Shown one piece after another: positions 24,376-33,421 of a stretch of DNA of 58,492 bases (positions are counted from its first letter, which is position 1; each line of letters begins with the position of its first letter). The stretch comes from Butyrivibrio sp. (GTDB taxonomy: Bacteria; Bacillota; Clostridia; Lachnospirales; Lachnospiraceae): the NCBI GenBank assembly GCA_017413105.1, contig JAFPVA010000043.1, positions 1 to 58,492 of the forward strand, read 5' to 3'. The notes under the pieces are model-generated. The model was not told where the DNA came from, searched no databases, and saw only the letters and a program-made list of their open reading frames with translations. The position numbers were made by a program, and so were the translations under genes.

Positions 24376-25920
24376 ATGGCTGAAATTCAAGATAAAGAAA
24401 AAAATTACTATACCGCTGCGATGCCTCCTGTTAGAGATACCAGGCTGCAGATTGCAGATACGTTCCACGGATGTTCCTGTGAAATGTCTGACTGTCTAAG
24501 GTCCGGCTGTTCACTTAAAAAGAACAGAACCTTCTGGCAGACCAATGCATGCCAGATGTCACTTACACTGATGATGTGCTCAACAGTTCAGAATTCGGTC
24601 ATCGTTATGCACGGTCCAATAGGATGCGGTACACAGCTTCACGGCCTTTCCGCCAATGCGGCAAAGGGTAAGGCTACAAGAGGGACACCGGATCAGAAAC
24701 CTCCGGTATGGCTTACAACAAACCTTGGCGAGACTGATGTAATTAACGGTGGCGAGAAAAAGCTCCAGGAGACAATAGAGTATGCGGACAGAACCTACAG
24801 ACCTGAGATAATCTTCGTCATTGCAACCTGCGCACCAAACATTATAGGAGATGACGTTGAGAAAATCGTCAACATAACAAACGATACCTGCGCAGCTCAG
24901 GTCACAGCACTTCACTGTCCGGGCTTCAGATCAAGAGTTGTATCATCTGCCTACGACAGCTTCTATCACAGTCTTATCAGACATATAGGGTTTAAGCCGA
25001 TTCCGTATAAGGATTATGTTCCAAATAACCCGGCAGATCCTTCCGCAGAGCTTGGAGATGCAATCTTTGATTACAAGGTAAAGCACACGGTAAATCTATT
25101 TAACGCCACATCCATAGGGCCTCAGGATGAAGCAGAGATAGTGAGACTTCTTAATGCCCTGGGACTTAACGTTAGGATCTATGCTGAGTATTCAAGCGCC
25201 GATGACTTCAGAATGCTTCCTTTCGCAGCTCTTAACGTGAGCCTTTGTAACATGCATGACGACTATATGCTGAAGTTCCTTGAGCAGGAATACCACATGC
25301 CTTACATCATTGAAGGAATGCCAATCGGTCCTGATCAGACAAGGAAATGGCTTGTAGCTATAGGTAAGTTCTTTGGTCTGGAAAAAGAGGCTGAGCTTCT
25401 TGCAGATTATGAGGAGAAAAAGCTTACTGAAGCGATTGAACCTCTGATTCCTTCATTCAAGGGAAAGAGAGTACTTCTTGGAGGCGGCGCGGTGAGAGTT
25501 GCAGCAGAAGCAATCGCTCTTAATAGGATCGGACTTGATATAGTCAGCATCAGAGGCTACAACATCGATTCCAACGCTAATCCGGTATTTGATGACCTGG
25601 GAGATGAGCTTCCTGATGTACCACTTACAGTAAGTAATCAGGCTTACGAATTTGTAAACCAGCTACTGCAGAACAAGCCTGATCTCGTTATAACCCATAA
25701 CGGATCTCTGGGAATTCCCGCAAGACTTGGATTTCCTGCAATACAGCTCTTTGATGTGGGAGCATCGTATTTTGGATATACAGGCTTTTACAGCCTTGCA
25801 AAGCGCATAAGATTTGCTCTTGAAAATAACAACTATGCCGAAAACATCGCAAAGCATGCGCGCCTTCCGTACAGGAAGGAATGGTACGAAAAAGATCCAT
25901 TCACATATCAGAAGGATTAA
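24376..25920 (+). CDS. Nitrogenase-like component 1, NifD (alpha)-like subunit
   Basis: A 514-residue catalytic-type subunit. Cys59, Cys84 (HGPIGCGTQ) and Cys152 (ATCAPNIIGDDV) sit at the spacing of the NifD P-cluster ligands. Cys291 (NVSLCNMHDDYML, followed by EYHMPYIIEGMPIGPD) corresponds to NifD Cys275, which binds the cofactor. The region equivalent to the cofactor His442 (MHSWDYSGPYHGYDGF in NifD) reads LFDVGASYFGYTGF with no histidine. The N-terminus carries an additional CxCx4Cx4C motif (33, 35, 40, 45). It is likely the active-site subunit of a reductase distinct from N2-fixing nitrogenase. It follows nflK by 18 bases. Confidence 0.85.
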   Translation: MAEIQDKEKNYYTAAMPPVRDTRLQIADTFHGCSCEMSDCLRSGCSLKKNRTFWQTNACQMSLTLMMCSTVQNSVIVMHGPIGCGTQLHGLSANAAKGKATRGTPDQKPPVWLTTNLGETDVINGGEKKLQETIEYADRTYRPEIIFVIATCAPNIIGDDVEKIVNITNDTCAAQVTALHCPGFRSRVVSSAYDSFYHSLIRHIGFKPIPYKDYVPNNPADPSAELGDAIFDYKVKHTVNLFNATSIGPQDEAEIVRLLNALGLNVRIYAEYSSADDFRMLPFAALNVSLCNMHDDYMLKFLEQEYHMPYIIEGMPIGPDQTRKWLVAIGKFFGLEKEAELLADYEEKKLTEAIEPLIPSFKGKRVLLGGGAVRVAAEAIALNRIGLDIVSIRGYNIDSNANPVFDDLGDELPDVPLTVSNQAYEFVNQLLQNKPDLVITHNGSLGIPARLGFPAIQLFDVGASYFGYTGFYSLAKRIRFALENNNYAENIAKHARLPYRKEWYEKDPFTYQKD

Positions 25921-25941
25921 CGATAAGAAAGAGGAGAATGA

Positions 25942-26796
<855 letters not shown>

Positions 26797-26828
26797 TATG
26801 AAAATCACCCGATTAGGAGGAGAGAAAA

Positions 26829-27953
26829 ATGAAAAAAATATTAGCGCTAGCCCTTACAGGAGCTTTAACACTGTCTATTGTTGCCTGCGGAACTGCTGTT
26901 TCCGGAAATACTGCCGCTGAAAATACTGCCGCTGAAAATACTGCGACAACCCAGAGTGAATCTAATGAGAGCACGGCTGATGCAGGAAAGACTACCGAAG
27001 TAGAAGTTGCAGATTACTCTACATTATCTGCCGATGAGCTTGATAAGTTATACAGCGAAGAGGCTGCAAGCAAAACCACTATTCATATAGGCTACAGCGG
27101 AGGTCTTTGCCAGGTTGCCCTTCCGGTTGCACAGCACTATGGATTCTTTGAGGATGAAGGTCTTACTACAGAGCTGACCTCTTCTGAAGATTCAAGAGAT
27201 GCACTTGCTGCCGGCAAGATTGACACCGCAGCTGGAATGATAGCCCAGTGGCTTACATCAGTTCAAAACGGCGTTGATATCAAGTTCACCCTGGGACTTC
27301 ACACAGGCTGTGCTGCAGCAGTGGTCCTTCCTGACTCAGAGTATCAGGGCTTTGAAAAGGGCATGAAGATTGGATTTGTAGGTGCCTTCGGCGGTGTTTA
27401 CCACAACATTGCCAACAGATTTGTGGCCCATGATGGCTTTACAGAGGAGGATTTCACCTGGCTTGGATTTGATGACAGTGCAGTACTTCTTGCTCTTCAG
27501 GATGGAGAGGTTGATGCAATAGTTGTCAGCGAGCAGCTTTCCAAGAATTGGGAAAAAGAGGGAAAGGTAAGACAGATAAGATCACTTACAACAGACGATG
27601 ATTTTAAGGATGAAGCATGCTGCGTACTTGGTATTTCAGGAAAGTTCCTGGAGGCAAATCCTGTTGCCAGCTACAAGATCTCAAGAGCAGTTTACAACGC
27701 TTCAAACTGGCTTGCTGAGAGTGAAGCTAACAGAGCTGATGCAGCAAAGATGCTTATCGAGAATGGATACATTTCCGGAACAGAGGAATATGCACTTGAG
27801 CTTCTCAACTACTATAAGTTTGGTTTAACACCTGAAGTTACCGAGAAATCACTTTATGACTCGGTCGATGAGTACACGAAGCTTGGAGTTCTTGATAAAA
27901 ACGCAGACGCAGAAGCATTTAAGAAAAAAATCTATTACGCTTATAAATTCTAA
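26829..27953 (+). CDS. NMT1/SsuA-type ABC substrate-binding lipoprotein
   Basis: A 374-residue lipoprotein (lipobox IVAC, Cys20) with a low-complexity linker that includes an AENTA repeat, then an NMT1/THI5-like (nitrate, sulfonate, taurine, thiamine-precursor class) binding domain: IHIGYSGGLCQVALPVAQHY, GFFEDEGLTTEL, then a LGLHTGCAAAVVLPDSEY stretch that may line the ligand site. It lies 32 bases after the nifH-like gene with AGGAGGAG, clearly in the same operon, so it should import the reductase substrate. The ligand is unknown; by family a small sulfonate, thioether or other organosulfur anion is plausible. Confidence 0.85.
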   Translation: MKKILALALTGALTLSIVACGTAVSGNTAAENTAAENTATTQSESNESTADAGKTTEVEVADYSTLSADELDKLYSEEAASKTTIHIGYSGGLCQVALPVAQHYGFFEDEGLTTELTSSEDSRDALAAGKIDTAAGMIAQWLTSVQNGVDIKFTLGLHTGCAAAVVLPDSEYQGFEKGMKIGFVGAFGGVYHNIANRFVAHDGFTEEDFTWLGFDDSAVLLALQDGEVDAIVVSEQLSKNWEKEGKVRQIRSLTTDDDFKDEACCVLGISGKFLEANPVASYKISRAVYNASNWLAESEANRADAAKMLIENGYISGTEEYALELLNYYKFGLTPEVTEKSLYDSVDEYTKLGVLDKNADAEAFKKKIYYAYKF

Positions 27954-27967
27954 GAGGAGGGGAACCT

Positions 27968-28981
27968 GTGGCCGAGCATATTTCACTACAACAGCTGCAT
28001 GATCTTGAGGCAGAAAGAAATAAAAAGTCAACACTCCAATTGACCATAGACAGGATAGTGGCTGCACTTCCCATTTTTGCCGGGATACTTCACATAGCTG
28101 AATATCTTTTTATTCCAAATTATGGAATGAATACCTGTACTTATGTGTACGCTTATTTCCTTGGAATCGGTGTACTTATCTGGATCATTCTGTACGTTAT
28201 ATCTTTTTTCAGATCAACACTTTATGAAAAGCTCCATTACAAATCAGCACTGTATACAGTTCTTTTCCTGCTTCTGATGGCTTATGATCTTTTGACCTTA
28301 AAGAGTGGAAGACTGATAATGCCATATTTTCCGTGGCTGGATAAGATAATCAATTCCATAATAGCTGACAGGATAAAGCTCCTTGACAGTGCATATCATT
28401 CCTTAAAGCTTTTGTTCACCGGTTATTTAGGAGGTGTAGCTGCAGGTCTTGTGTGCGGAATAGGCGCCGGTTGGTCCAAGAAGATCAGGTACTGGATAAA
28501 TCCTTTTGTAAGGATTTTGGGCGCCATTCCAACCACAACCTATATGCCGATCATCATGATCCTTGCAACATCTCTTTTCGGAGGAAGTGCTTTCCTTATC
28601 GGTCTTGGAGTGTGGTTCCCTGTTACAGTATCTTCTCTTACAGGTGTAAGCAACATCAATTCTCATTATTATGAGGTAGCTCAGACTCTCGGAACTTCAA
28701 AGCTGGGTATTCTGTTCAGAGTAGTAATACCTGCCGCTATGCCTACAGTATTTGGAGGTCTTACACAGGGTATGAGCGTTGCCTGCATCACACTTATGGC
28801 TGCTGAGATGATGGGCGTTGAATCCGGACTTGGCTGGTATATCAACTGGCAGAAGGGCTGGGCAGAATTCGGAAAGATGTACGGAGCAATAATAATAATC
28901 TGTTTCATCTTTGTTATCGTAAACAGCCTTCTTAATGTAATTAAGGGAAGAGTACTCAGATGGCAGAAAGGAGAGGCCTGA
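27968..28981 (+). CDS. ABC transporter permease (SsuC/TauC class)
   Basis: A 337-residue permease starting at GTG behind AGAGGAGGGG. It is longer than usual SsuC/TauC because of an N-terminal region with three extra hydrophobic segments (~28-110) before the binding-protein-dependent transport core (~135-330). The coupling EAA loop is VAQTLGTSKLGILFRVVIPA near residue 237. It forms the pore for the importer whose ligand protein is upstream and whose ATPase overlaps its stop codon. Confidence 0.88.
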   Translation: MAEHISLQQLHDLEAERNKKSTLQLTIDRIVAALPIFAGILHIAEYLFIPNYGMNTCTYVYAYFLGIGVLIWIILYVISFFRSTLYEKLHYKSALYTVLFLLLMAYDLLTLKSGRLIMPYFPWLDKIINSIIADRIKLLDSAYHSLKLLFTGYLGGVAAGLVCGIGAGWSKKIRYWINPFVRILGAIPTTTYMPIIMILATSLFGGSAFLIGLGVWFPVTVSSLTGVSNINSHYYEVAQTLGTSKLGILFRVVIPAAMPTVFGGLTQGMSVACITLMAAEMMGVESGLGWYINWQKGWAEFGKMYGAIIIICFIFVIVNSLLNVIKGRVLRWQKGEA

Positions 28982-29766
28982 TGGATAAGGGACATATAGA
29001 AATAAACGGCGTTACCAAGATATTCAGAAGGACTGACGGAATAGAGACTCTGACTGCCCTTGATAATGTGAACCTTGATATCAAACCAGGGGAGTTTGTA
29101 TCATTCGTAGGTTCAAGTGGTTGTGGTAAATCCACAATGTTAAGGATCATTGCGGGACTTGAAGTGCCTACCATTGGAAAGGCTATATGTGACGGTGAGG
29201 AGATAACAGGCACCAGTTCAAAGAGAGGCCTGGTTTTCCAGGATCATGCTCTTTTCCCCTGGCTAACTGTCTGGGATAACGTATTATTCGGACTTAAGTC
29301 AACAGGAAAGGGAAAAGAGAAGCAGGAGCTGGCGGAATACCTTCTAAAGCTGGTAGGACTTGAGAACTTCAAAAAGTCCTATCCCTACCAGCTCTCGGGA
29401 GGTATGTCCCAGAGAGTTGCTCTTGTAAGAGCTCTGGCTAATGAGCCGGATGTACTTCTTTTGGATGAGCCTTTGGGAGCCTTGGATGCTTTCACCAGAA
29501 TGAGTATCCAGGATGTGCTCATTGACCTTTGGAAGGAGAGAAACAACACTATGATCCTTATAACCCATGATGTGGATGAGGCAATTTACCTATCCCAGAG
29601 GGTTGTGGTCATGTCTCCGAGACCGGGACGTGTCATTGAAAATCTTAAGATTGAACTTCCTTACCCAAGGAACAGGAGTGATCTTAATTTTACTTATTAC
29701 AGAAATCACATTTTGGAACAGCTTGATTTTGCACATAAGGCTGGCCAGATTGAATATGTGATCTAA
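28981..29766 (+). CDS. ABC transporter ATP-binding protein (SsuB/TauB class)
   Basis: About 261 residues from ATG 28981, which shares a base with the permease TGA and follows AAAGGAG. Walker A GSSGCGKST, Q-loop VFQDHALFPWLTVWDNV, signature LSGGMSQRVALVRA, Walker B VLLLDEPLGALDAFTR and H-loop ITHDVDEA are complete; the PWLTVWDNV and LDAFTR words are typical of nitrate/sulfonate/taurine ATPases. It completes the importer embedded in the nitrogenase-like operon. Confidence 0.92.
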   Translation: MDKGHIEINGVTKIFRRTDGIETLTALDNVNLDIKPGEFVSFVGSSGCGKSTMLRIIAGLEVPTIGKAICDGEEITGTSSKRGLVFQDHALFPWLTVWDNVLFGLKSTGKGKEKQELAEYLLKLVGLENFKKSYPYQLSGGMSQRVALVRALANEPDVLLLDEPLGALDAFTRMSIQDVLIDLWKERNNTMILITHDVDEAIYLSQRVVVMSPRPGRVIENLKIELPYPRNRSDLNFTYYRNHILEQLDFAHKAGQIEYVI

Positions 29767-29799
29767 AAAATGAAAAAAATATTGTGAGGGACAAAAACC

Positions 29800-30231
29800 A
29801 TGAAGAACAAAACTGTTTCTATTTCTACTGTTATATTAGGACTTTTGGCGGCAGTTGGACCAAGGACACTTTTTCCTGTCTGCAGCGCTGCTGAAATGAA
29901 AATGAGATGCTACTATACAGCAAATGCAGAGCTTGTCGTTGGAATACTGGCAGCTGCAGTCGGAGCCGCTTTATTATTCGTTGCGGACAGAAAGCTCAAG
30001 ATCGCATTATCAGCCGGCGTAGTAATCCTTGGCCTTCTTATTCTTCTTTTCCCAACTGCTATTACCGGTGTATGCGGAAATCCGATGATGCACTGCGTTT
30101 CATTGACTAAGCCATCACTTATCGTGATCGGAGTATTAGAGACTTTTACAGGCATAGCATCAGTAATCTTTAGCATTCAGACAGAAACTACTGAAATTGG
30201 ATTGAAGGTAAAAAAACTTGCGAATAACTAA
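29800..30231 (+). CDS. DUF4418 membrane protein
   Basis: A 143-residue protein with four hydrophobic helices and the DUF4418 signature words LFPVC (24-28), MRCYYTANAE (~35-44) and CGNPMMHC (~93-100). The conserved cysteines and methionines near the membrane surface suggest metal or thiol chemistry, but the function of the family is unknown. It overlaps the start of the following FtsX-type permease gene by 14 bases, so the two are coupled. Its place straight after the importer ties it to the same physiological system. Confidence 0.8.
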   Translation: MKNKTVSISTVILGLLAAVGPRTLFPVCSAAEMKMRCYYTANAELVVGILAAAVGAALLFVADRKLKIALSAGVVILGLLILLFPTAITGVCGNPMMHCVSLTKPSLIVIGVLETFTGIASVIFSIQTETTEIGLKVKKLANN

Positions 30232-31435
30232 AATTGCACTAAGGAAAATTATAAATGACAGAACCGGTGGAGTGGCAGCTCTTATTTTTGCTGTCGTTTT
30301 ATCTTTTACCATTTTTGTCGGACATATTCTCTCTTACAGCCTTTCTGTAGGTTCGAGTAACCTTAAGGACAGGCTGGGAGCAGATATAGCAGTGGTTCCC
30401 AAGGGGCAGGAGGAAAGCTACCAGGGGATACTTCTTAGCGGAGAACCGGTAGAATACTCCATTGAGCGCAGCCTTGAGGATGACATACGGGCTATTGAAG
30501 GGGTAAAAGAAGTAACACCGGTGGTATATCTGGCTAGCCTTGCAGCCACCTGTTGTTCGGCTCCTGTCCAGATCATAGGCTATGATCCTGAGACTGATTT
30601 TGTTACGACGCCCTGGATATCTGAAAGGTATACCAAGAGCTATAGCGAAGGAAATCTCGTTATCGGAAGCAACATCGCAGTTGATGATAATAATGAGCTG
30701 TCCTTTTTCGGAAGAAAGTACGGAGTAAAGGCGAAATTAAACAAGACCGGCACAGGAATGGATAAATCTGTTTATGTTACCTTCGATGTGATGGAGCAGA
30801 TGATTAAAGATGCCAGGGATAAAGGCGTTGAATTCGGAGACAGCCTATCGGAGGATACAGGCGAAAAGATAACTGCTAAATACGTCTCAGCGTTTCTTGT
30901 AAGAGTTGATCCAACTGCTAATCCTGAATATGTTTCAGCTCTTATTCTCAGAAATATTCCGGCAGGCGTTGTTCAGAGCAGAAATGTTATCTCGTCGGTC
31001 ACAGACGGTATTGGACTTATCTCAAAAGTTATTGCCGTTATCATAATCGCAGCAATGATCCTTATCACCATTGTCACTGCGGTTTTGCACCTGTTCAGGG
31101 CAAACGTGCGGAAAAAAGAATGGGCGACTTTCAGGATGATGGGAGCTTCTGATAACTGGATATCAGCGCTCATTGTTACTGAGACTACCCTGCTTTCTCT
31201 TATAGGTGCTGTTGTTGGAATTGGCCTCGGAGCTCTGATTATCTTTTCATATAGTGAGTACATTTCGCTTCAGATTGGCCTTCCATATATTACGCCGGGG
31301 TCTTTTGATATATTAAAAGCTATATTTCTTAGCCTGGGATTTACTGCGATAAGTGGCGTGGTTCCTGGGATTATTGCAGGAATAGCCGCAGGTGAGACCG
31401 AGTGCTATGAACTAATGCGCGAAGGAGAAGTTTAA
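30218..31435 (+). CDS. FtsX/MacB-type ABC permease
   Basis: A 405-residue permease starting at TTG inside the DUF4418 gene (GAAGG ten bases before). One N-terminal helix, an extracytoplasmic MacB-like domain (~40-255) and three C-terminal helices with the FtsX core WATFRMMGASDNWISALIV. The outer domain has an unusual vicinal cysteine pair in LAATCCSAPVQIIGYDPETD. Such permeases work as mechanotransmitters or lipoprotein/peptide exporters with a LolD-type ATPase, which is the next gene. The substrate is unknown. Confidence 0.8.
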   Translation: MRITKIALRKIINDRTGGVAALIFAVVLSFTIFVGHILSYSLSVGSSNLKDRLGADIAVVPKGQEESYQGILLSGEPVEYSIERSLEDDIRAIEGVKEVTPVVYLASLAATCCSAPVQIIGYDPETDFVTTPWISERYTKSYSEGNLVIGSNIAVDDNNELSFFGRKYGVKAKLNKTGTGMDKSVYVTFDVMEQMIKDARDKGVEFGDSLSEDTGEKITAKYVSAFLVRVDPTANPEYVSALILRNIPAGVVQSRNVISSVTDGIGLISKVIAVIIIAAMILITIVTAVLHLFRANVRKKEWATFRMMGASDNWISALIVTETTLLSLIGAVVGIGLGALIIFSYSEYISLQIGLPYITPGSFDILKAIFLSLGFTAISGVVPGIIAGIAAGETECYELMREGEV

Positions 31436-31436
31436 A

Positions 31437-32102
31437 ATGGCGATTGTCGCAAGTAGCGTTGTCAAAGAATATAAAAGAAGAGAAAAGAAGTTCAGAGCGG
31501 TAGATGATGTCAGCATCGAAGTACCAAAAGGAAAGATAACAGTAGTTATGGGACATTCAGGCAGTGGGAAGAGCACGCTGATAGGAATTTTGTCCGGAAT
31601 GATAAGACCTGAAGCCGGGGTTGTATCAATAGATGGAAAAGATATACAGGATAAGAGCAACAGGCAAAGGGATAAGATAAGAGCTGCGACGATTGGAATG
31701 ATACCTCAGTCCCAAAGCCTTATCGGAGGCCTTACCGTCTATGAGAACATAAAGCTCCAGTCAGCATTTTCTAAAGCCGGGACGGATTCTGATGGAAAAG
31801 CCCTGGATGATATGATTGGTGACTTAGGACTTAGTGAAGTCAGGAATATGCTTCCGCACAGGCTTTCCGGGGGTGAAATGAAAAGAGCTGCAATAGCAAG
31901 AGCTCTGTCGGGAAATCATGACTACATTTTTGCAGACGAACCCACAGGGGAGCTTGACAGTGAGAACTCCGATCGTGTAGTTAATGCTTTTCGGAAAAAA
32001 GCTGATGAAGGAAAGGGAATACTTATTATAACCCATGACAGCCTTGTGGCTGAAAAGGCAGACATACTGTATCACATGGAAAATGGAACACTTAGTAAAT
32101 AA
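31437..32102 (+). CDS. LolD/MacB-type ABC ATP-binding protein
   Basis: A 221-residue ATPase with Walker A GHSGSGKST, Q-loop IPQSQSLIGGLTVYENI, signature LSGGEMKRAAIARAL, Walker B YIFADEPTGELDSENS and H-loop ITHDS. ADEPTGxLD is the mark of the MacB/LolD class. It begins one base after the permease stop and completes a three-gene membrane module with DUF4418. The end of this gene seems to be the end of the operon, as a new promoter follows. Confidence 0.9.
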   Translation: MAIVASSVVKEYKRREKKFRAVDDVSIEVPKGKITVVMGHSGSGKSTLIGILSGMIRPEAGVVSIDGKDIQDKSNRQRDKIRAATIGMIPQSQSLIGGLTVYENIKLQSAFSKAGTDSDGKALDDMIGDLGLSEVRNMLPHRLSGGEMKRAAIARALSGNHDYIFADEPTGELDSENSDRVVNAFRKKADEGKGILIITHDSLVAEKADILYHMENGTLSK

Positions 32103-32104
32103 CT

Positions 32105-32133
32105 GTTAAAACTTAATGGTTTAGGGCTATAAT
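32105..32133 (+). promoter_or_regulatory. Probable promoter of the MalY-type gene
   Basis: A consensus -10 TATAAT at 32128-32133 with a weak -35 (GTTAAA at 32105) 17 bases upstream, some 34 bases before the start codon. Confidence 0.5.
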
Positions 32134-32166
32134 AAGAATAATTTGACGCGATGGGAGGCAACACCT

Positions 32167-33351
32167 ATGAAGAACAGCTTTGATGTACTGATCGACAGGC
32201 GGGGAACATCATGCCTTAAGTATGACTTTGGTATGGAGAGGAAGGGACGTGACGACCTTCTTCCGCTTTGGGTAGCGGATATGGATTTCAGACTTCCTGA
32301 TGAGGTTATAGAAGATCTGCAAAAGAGGGTGAGTCATGGAATCTTCGGATACACGGACCCAAAGGATGATTACTATGATGCCCTGAATCGCTGGTTCTCA
32401 AAAAGGCATGGTTATACTGTTGACAGGCAGTGGAATATTATAACTCCCGGCGTTGTCTATGCTATTTCTATGGCTATAAGAGCCCTTACAAAAGAGGGTG
32501 ACAGCATCCTTATACAGCAGCCTGTCTATTATCCCTTTGCAAGCATGGTAAAGCTTAATAACAGAAATGTTGTGAATAATCAGCTGGTATTCAATAAAGA
32601 AGCCGGAAGATATGAGATTGATTTTGACGATCTTGAAAAGAAGATAAAAGAAGAAAAGGTAAAGATGGTTCTTTTCTGCAGCCCTCACAATCCGGTGGGA
32701 AGAGTGTGGACCAGGGAGGAAATTCTAAGATTTGCAGATATATGCAAAGAAAATGATGTATATATTTTCGCAGATGAGATTCATGCGGATTTTGTTTATG
32801 AGGGGCATAAGCATATATCATTTATGACTTTGGACGATGAGTATAGAGAAAAACTCATAGTCGGAACATCTCCAAGCAAGACCTTCAACATAGCGGGACT
32901 CCAGATTGCAAATATATTTGTTCCAAATGAGAGCGTAAGAGATGCTCTGAAAAAAGAGAACGACGCAGCAGGCTATAGCCAGTGCAATGCGATTGGGCTG
33001 ACGGCAACAACATCTGTTTATACAAAGGGTGAACAGTGGCTAGATGAGCTTCTTCGGTATCTTAAGGGAAATGTGGATTATGTCCGCAGCTTTTTGCAGG
33101 AGAAGCTTCCGCGGGTCAAACTCATCGAACCTGAAGGAACATATCTTATCTGGCTTGATTTTTCTGAGATAGTGAAAGACCACAAAGAGCTTGAAAAGCT
33201 TATAGTAGATAAGGCTCATCTTTGGCTTGATCCGGGAATCATCTTCGGAAGAGAGACAGCTCTTTTTGAAAGAATCAATATCGCAGCGCCCAGGGCTACC
33301 ATTGAAAAGGCACTTGAACAGTTGTGCGCAGCAGTGATCGGTCATAAGTGA
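32167..33351 (+). CDS. MalY/PatB family PLP-dependent C-S lyase
   Basis: About 394 residues from ATG 32167, behind GGGAGG (an in-frame ATG at 32143 precedes the ribosome binding site). A fold-type I PLP enzyme of the MalY/PatB branch: LPLWVADMDFRLPDEV near the N-terminus, PHNPVGRVW (~178), the FADEIHADFVY aspartate region and the PLP lysine in TSPSKTFNIAGLQ (~240). These enzymes cleave the C-S bond of cystathionine, cysteine or related S-alkyl cysteines to thiol, pyruvate and ammonia. Next to a sulfur-linked reductase cluster it probably works in the same cysteine/methionine network. Its own promoter suggests separate control. Confidence 0.88.
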   Translation: MKNSFDVLIDRRGTSCLKYDFGMERKGRDDLLPLWVADMDFRLPDEVIEDLQKRVSHGIFGYTDPKDDYYDALNRWFSKRHGYTVDRQWNIITPGVVYAISMAIRALTKEGDSILIQQPVYYPFASMVKLNNRNVVNNQLVFNKEAGRYEIDFDDLEKKIKEEKVKMVLFCSPHNPVGRVWTREEILRFADICKENDVYIFADEIHADFVYEGHKHISFMTLDDEYREKLIVGTSPSKTFNIAGLQIANIFVPNESVRDALKKENDAAGYSQCNAIGLTATTSVYTKGEQWLDELLRYLKGNVDYVRSFLQEKLPRVKLIEPEGTYLIWLDFSEIVKDHKELEKLIVDKAHLWLDPGIIFGRETALFERINIAAPRATIEKALEQLCAAVIGHK

Positions 33352-33421
33352 GCAAAGAATTATCTGAAAGAATACCAATATACTGATGAAATGAAAATAT
33401 GGGCATGAGGAGCGGTAAAGT

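Noticed and set aside
23029-25920. Dark-operative protochlorophyllide or F430 (Cfb) type reductase
   Set aside because: Those systems have no NifB partner and no cofactor-binding cysteine, and no tetrapyrrole genes are nearby.
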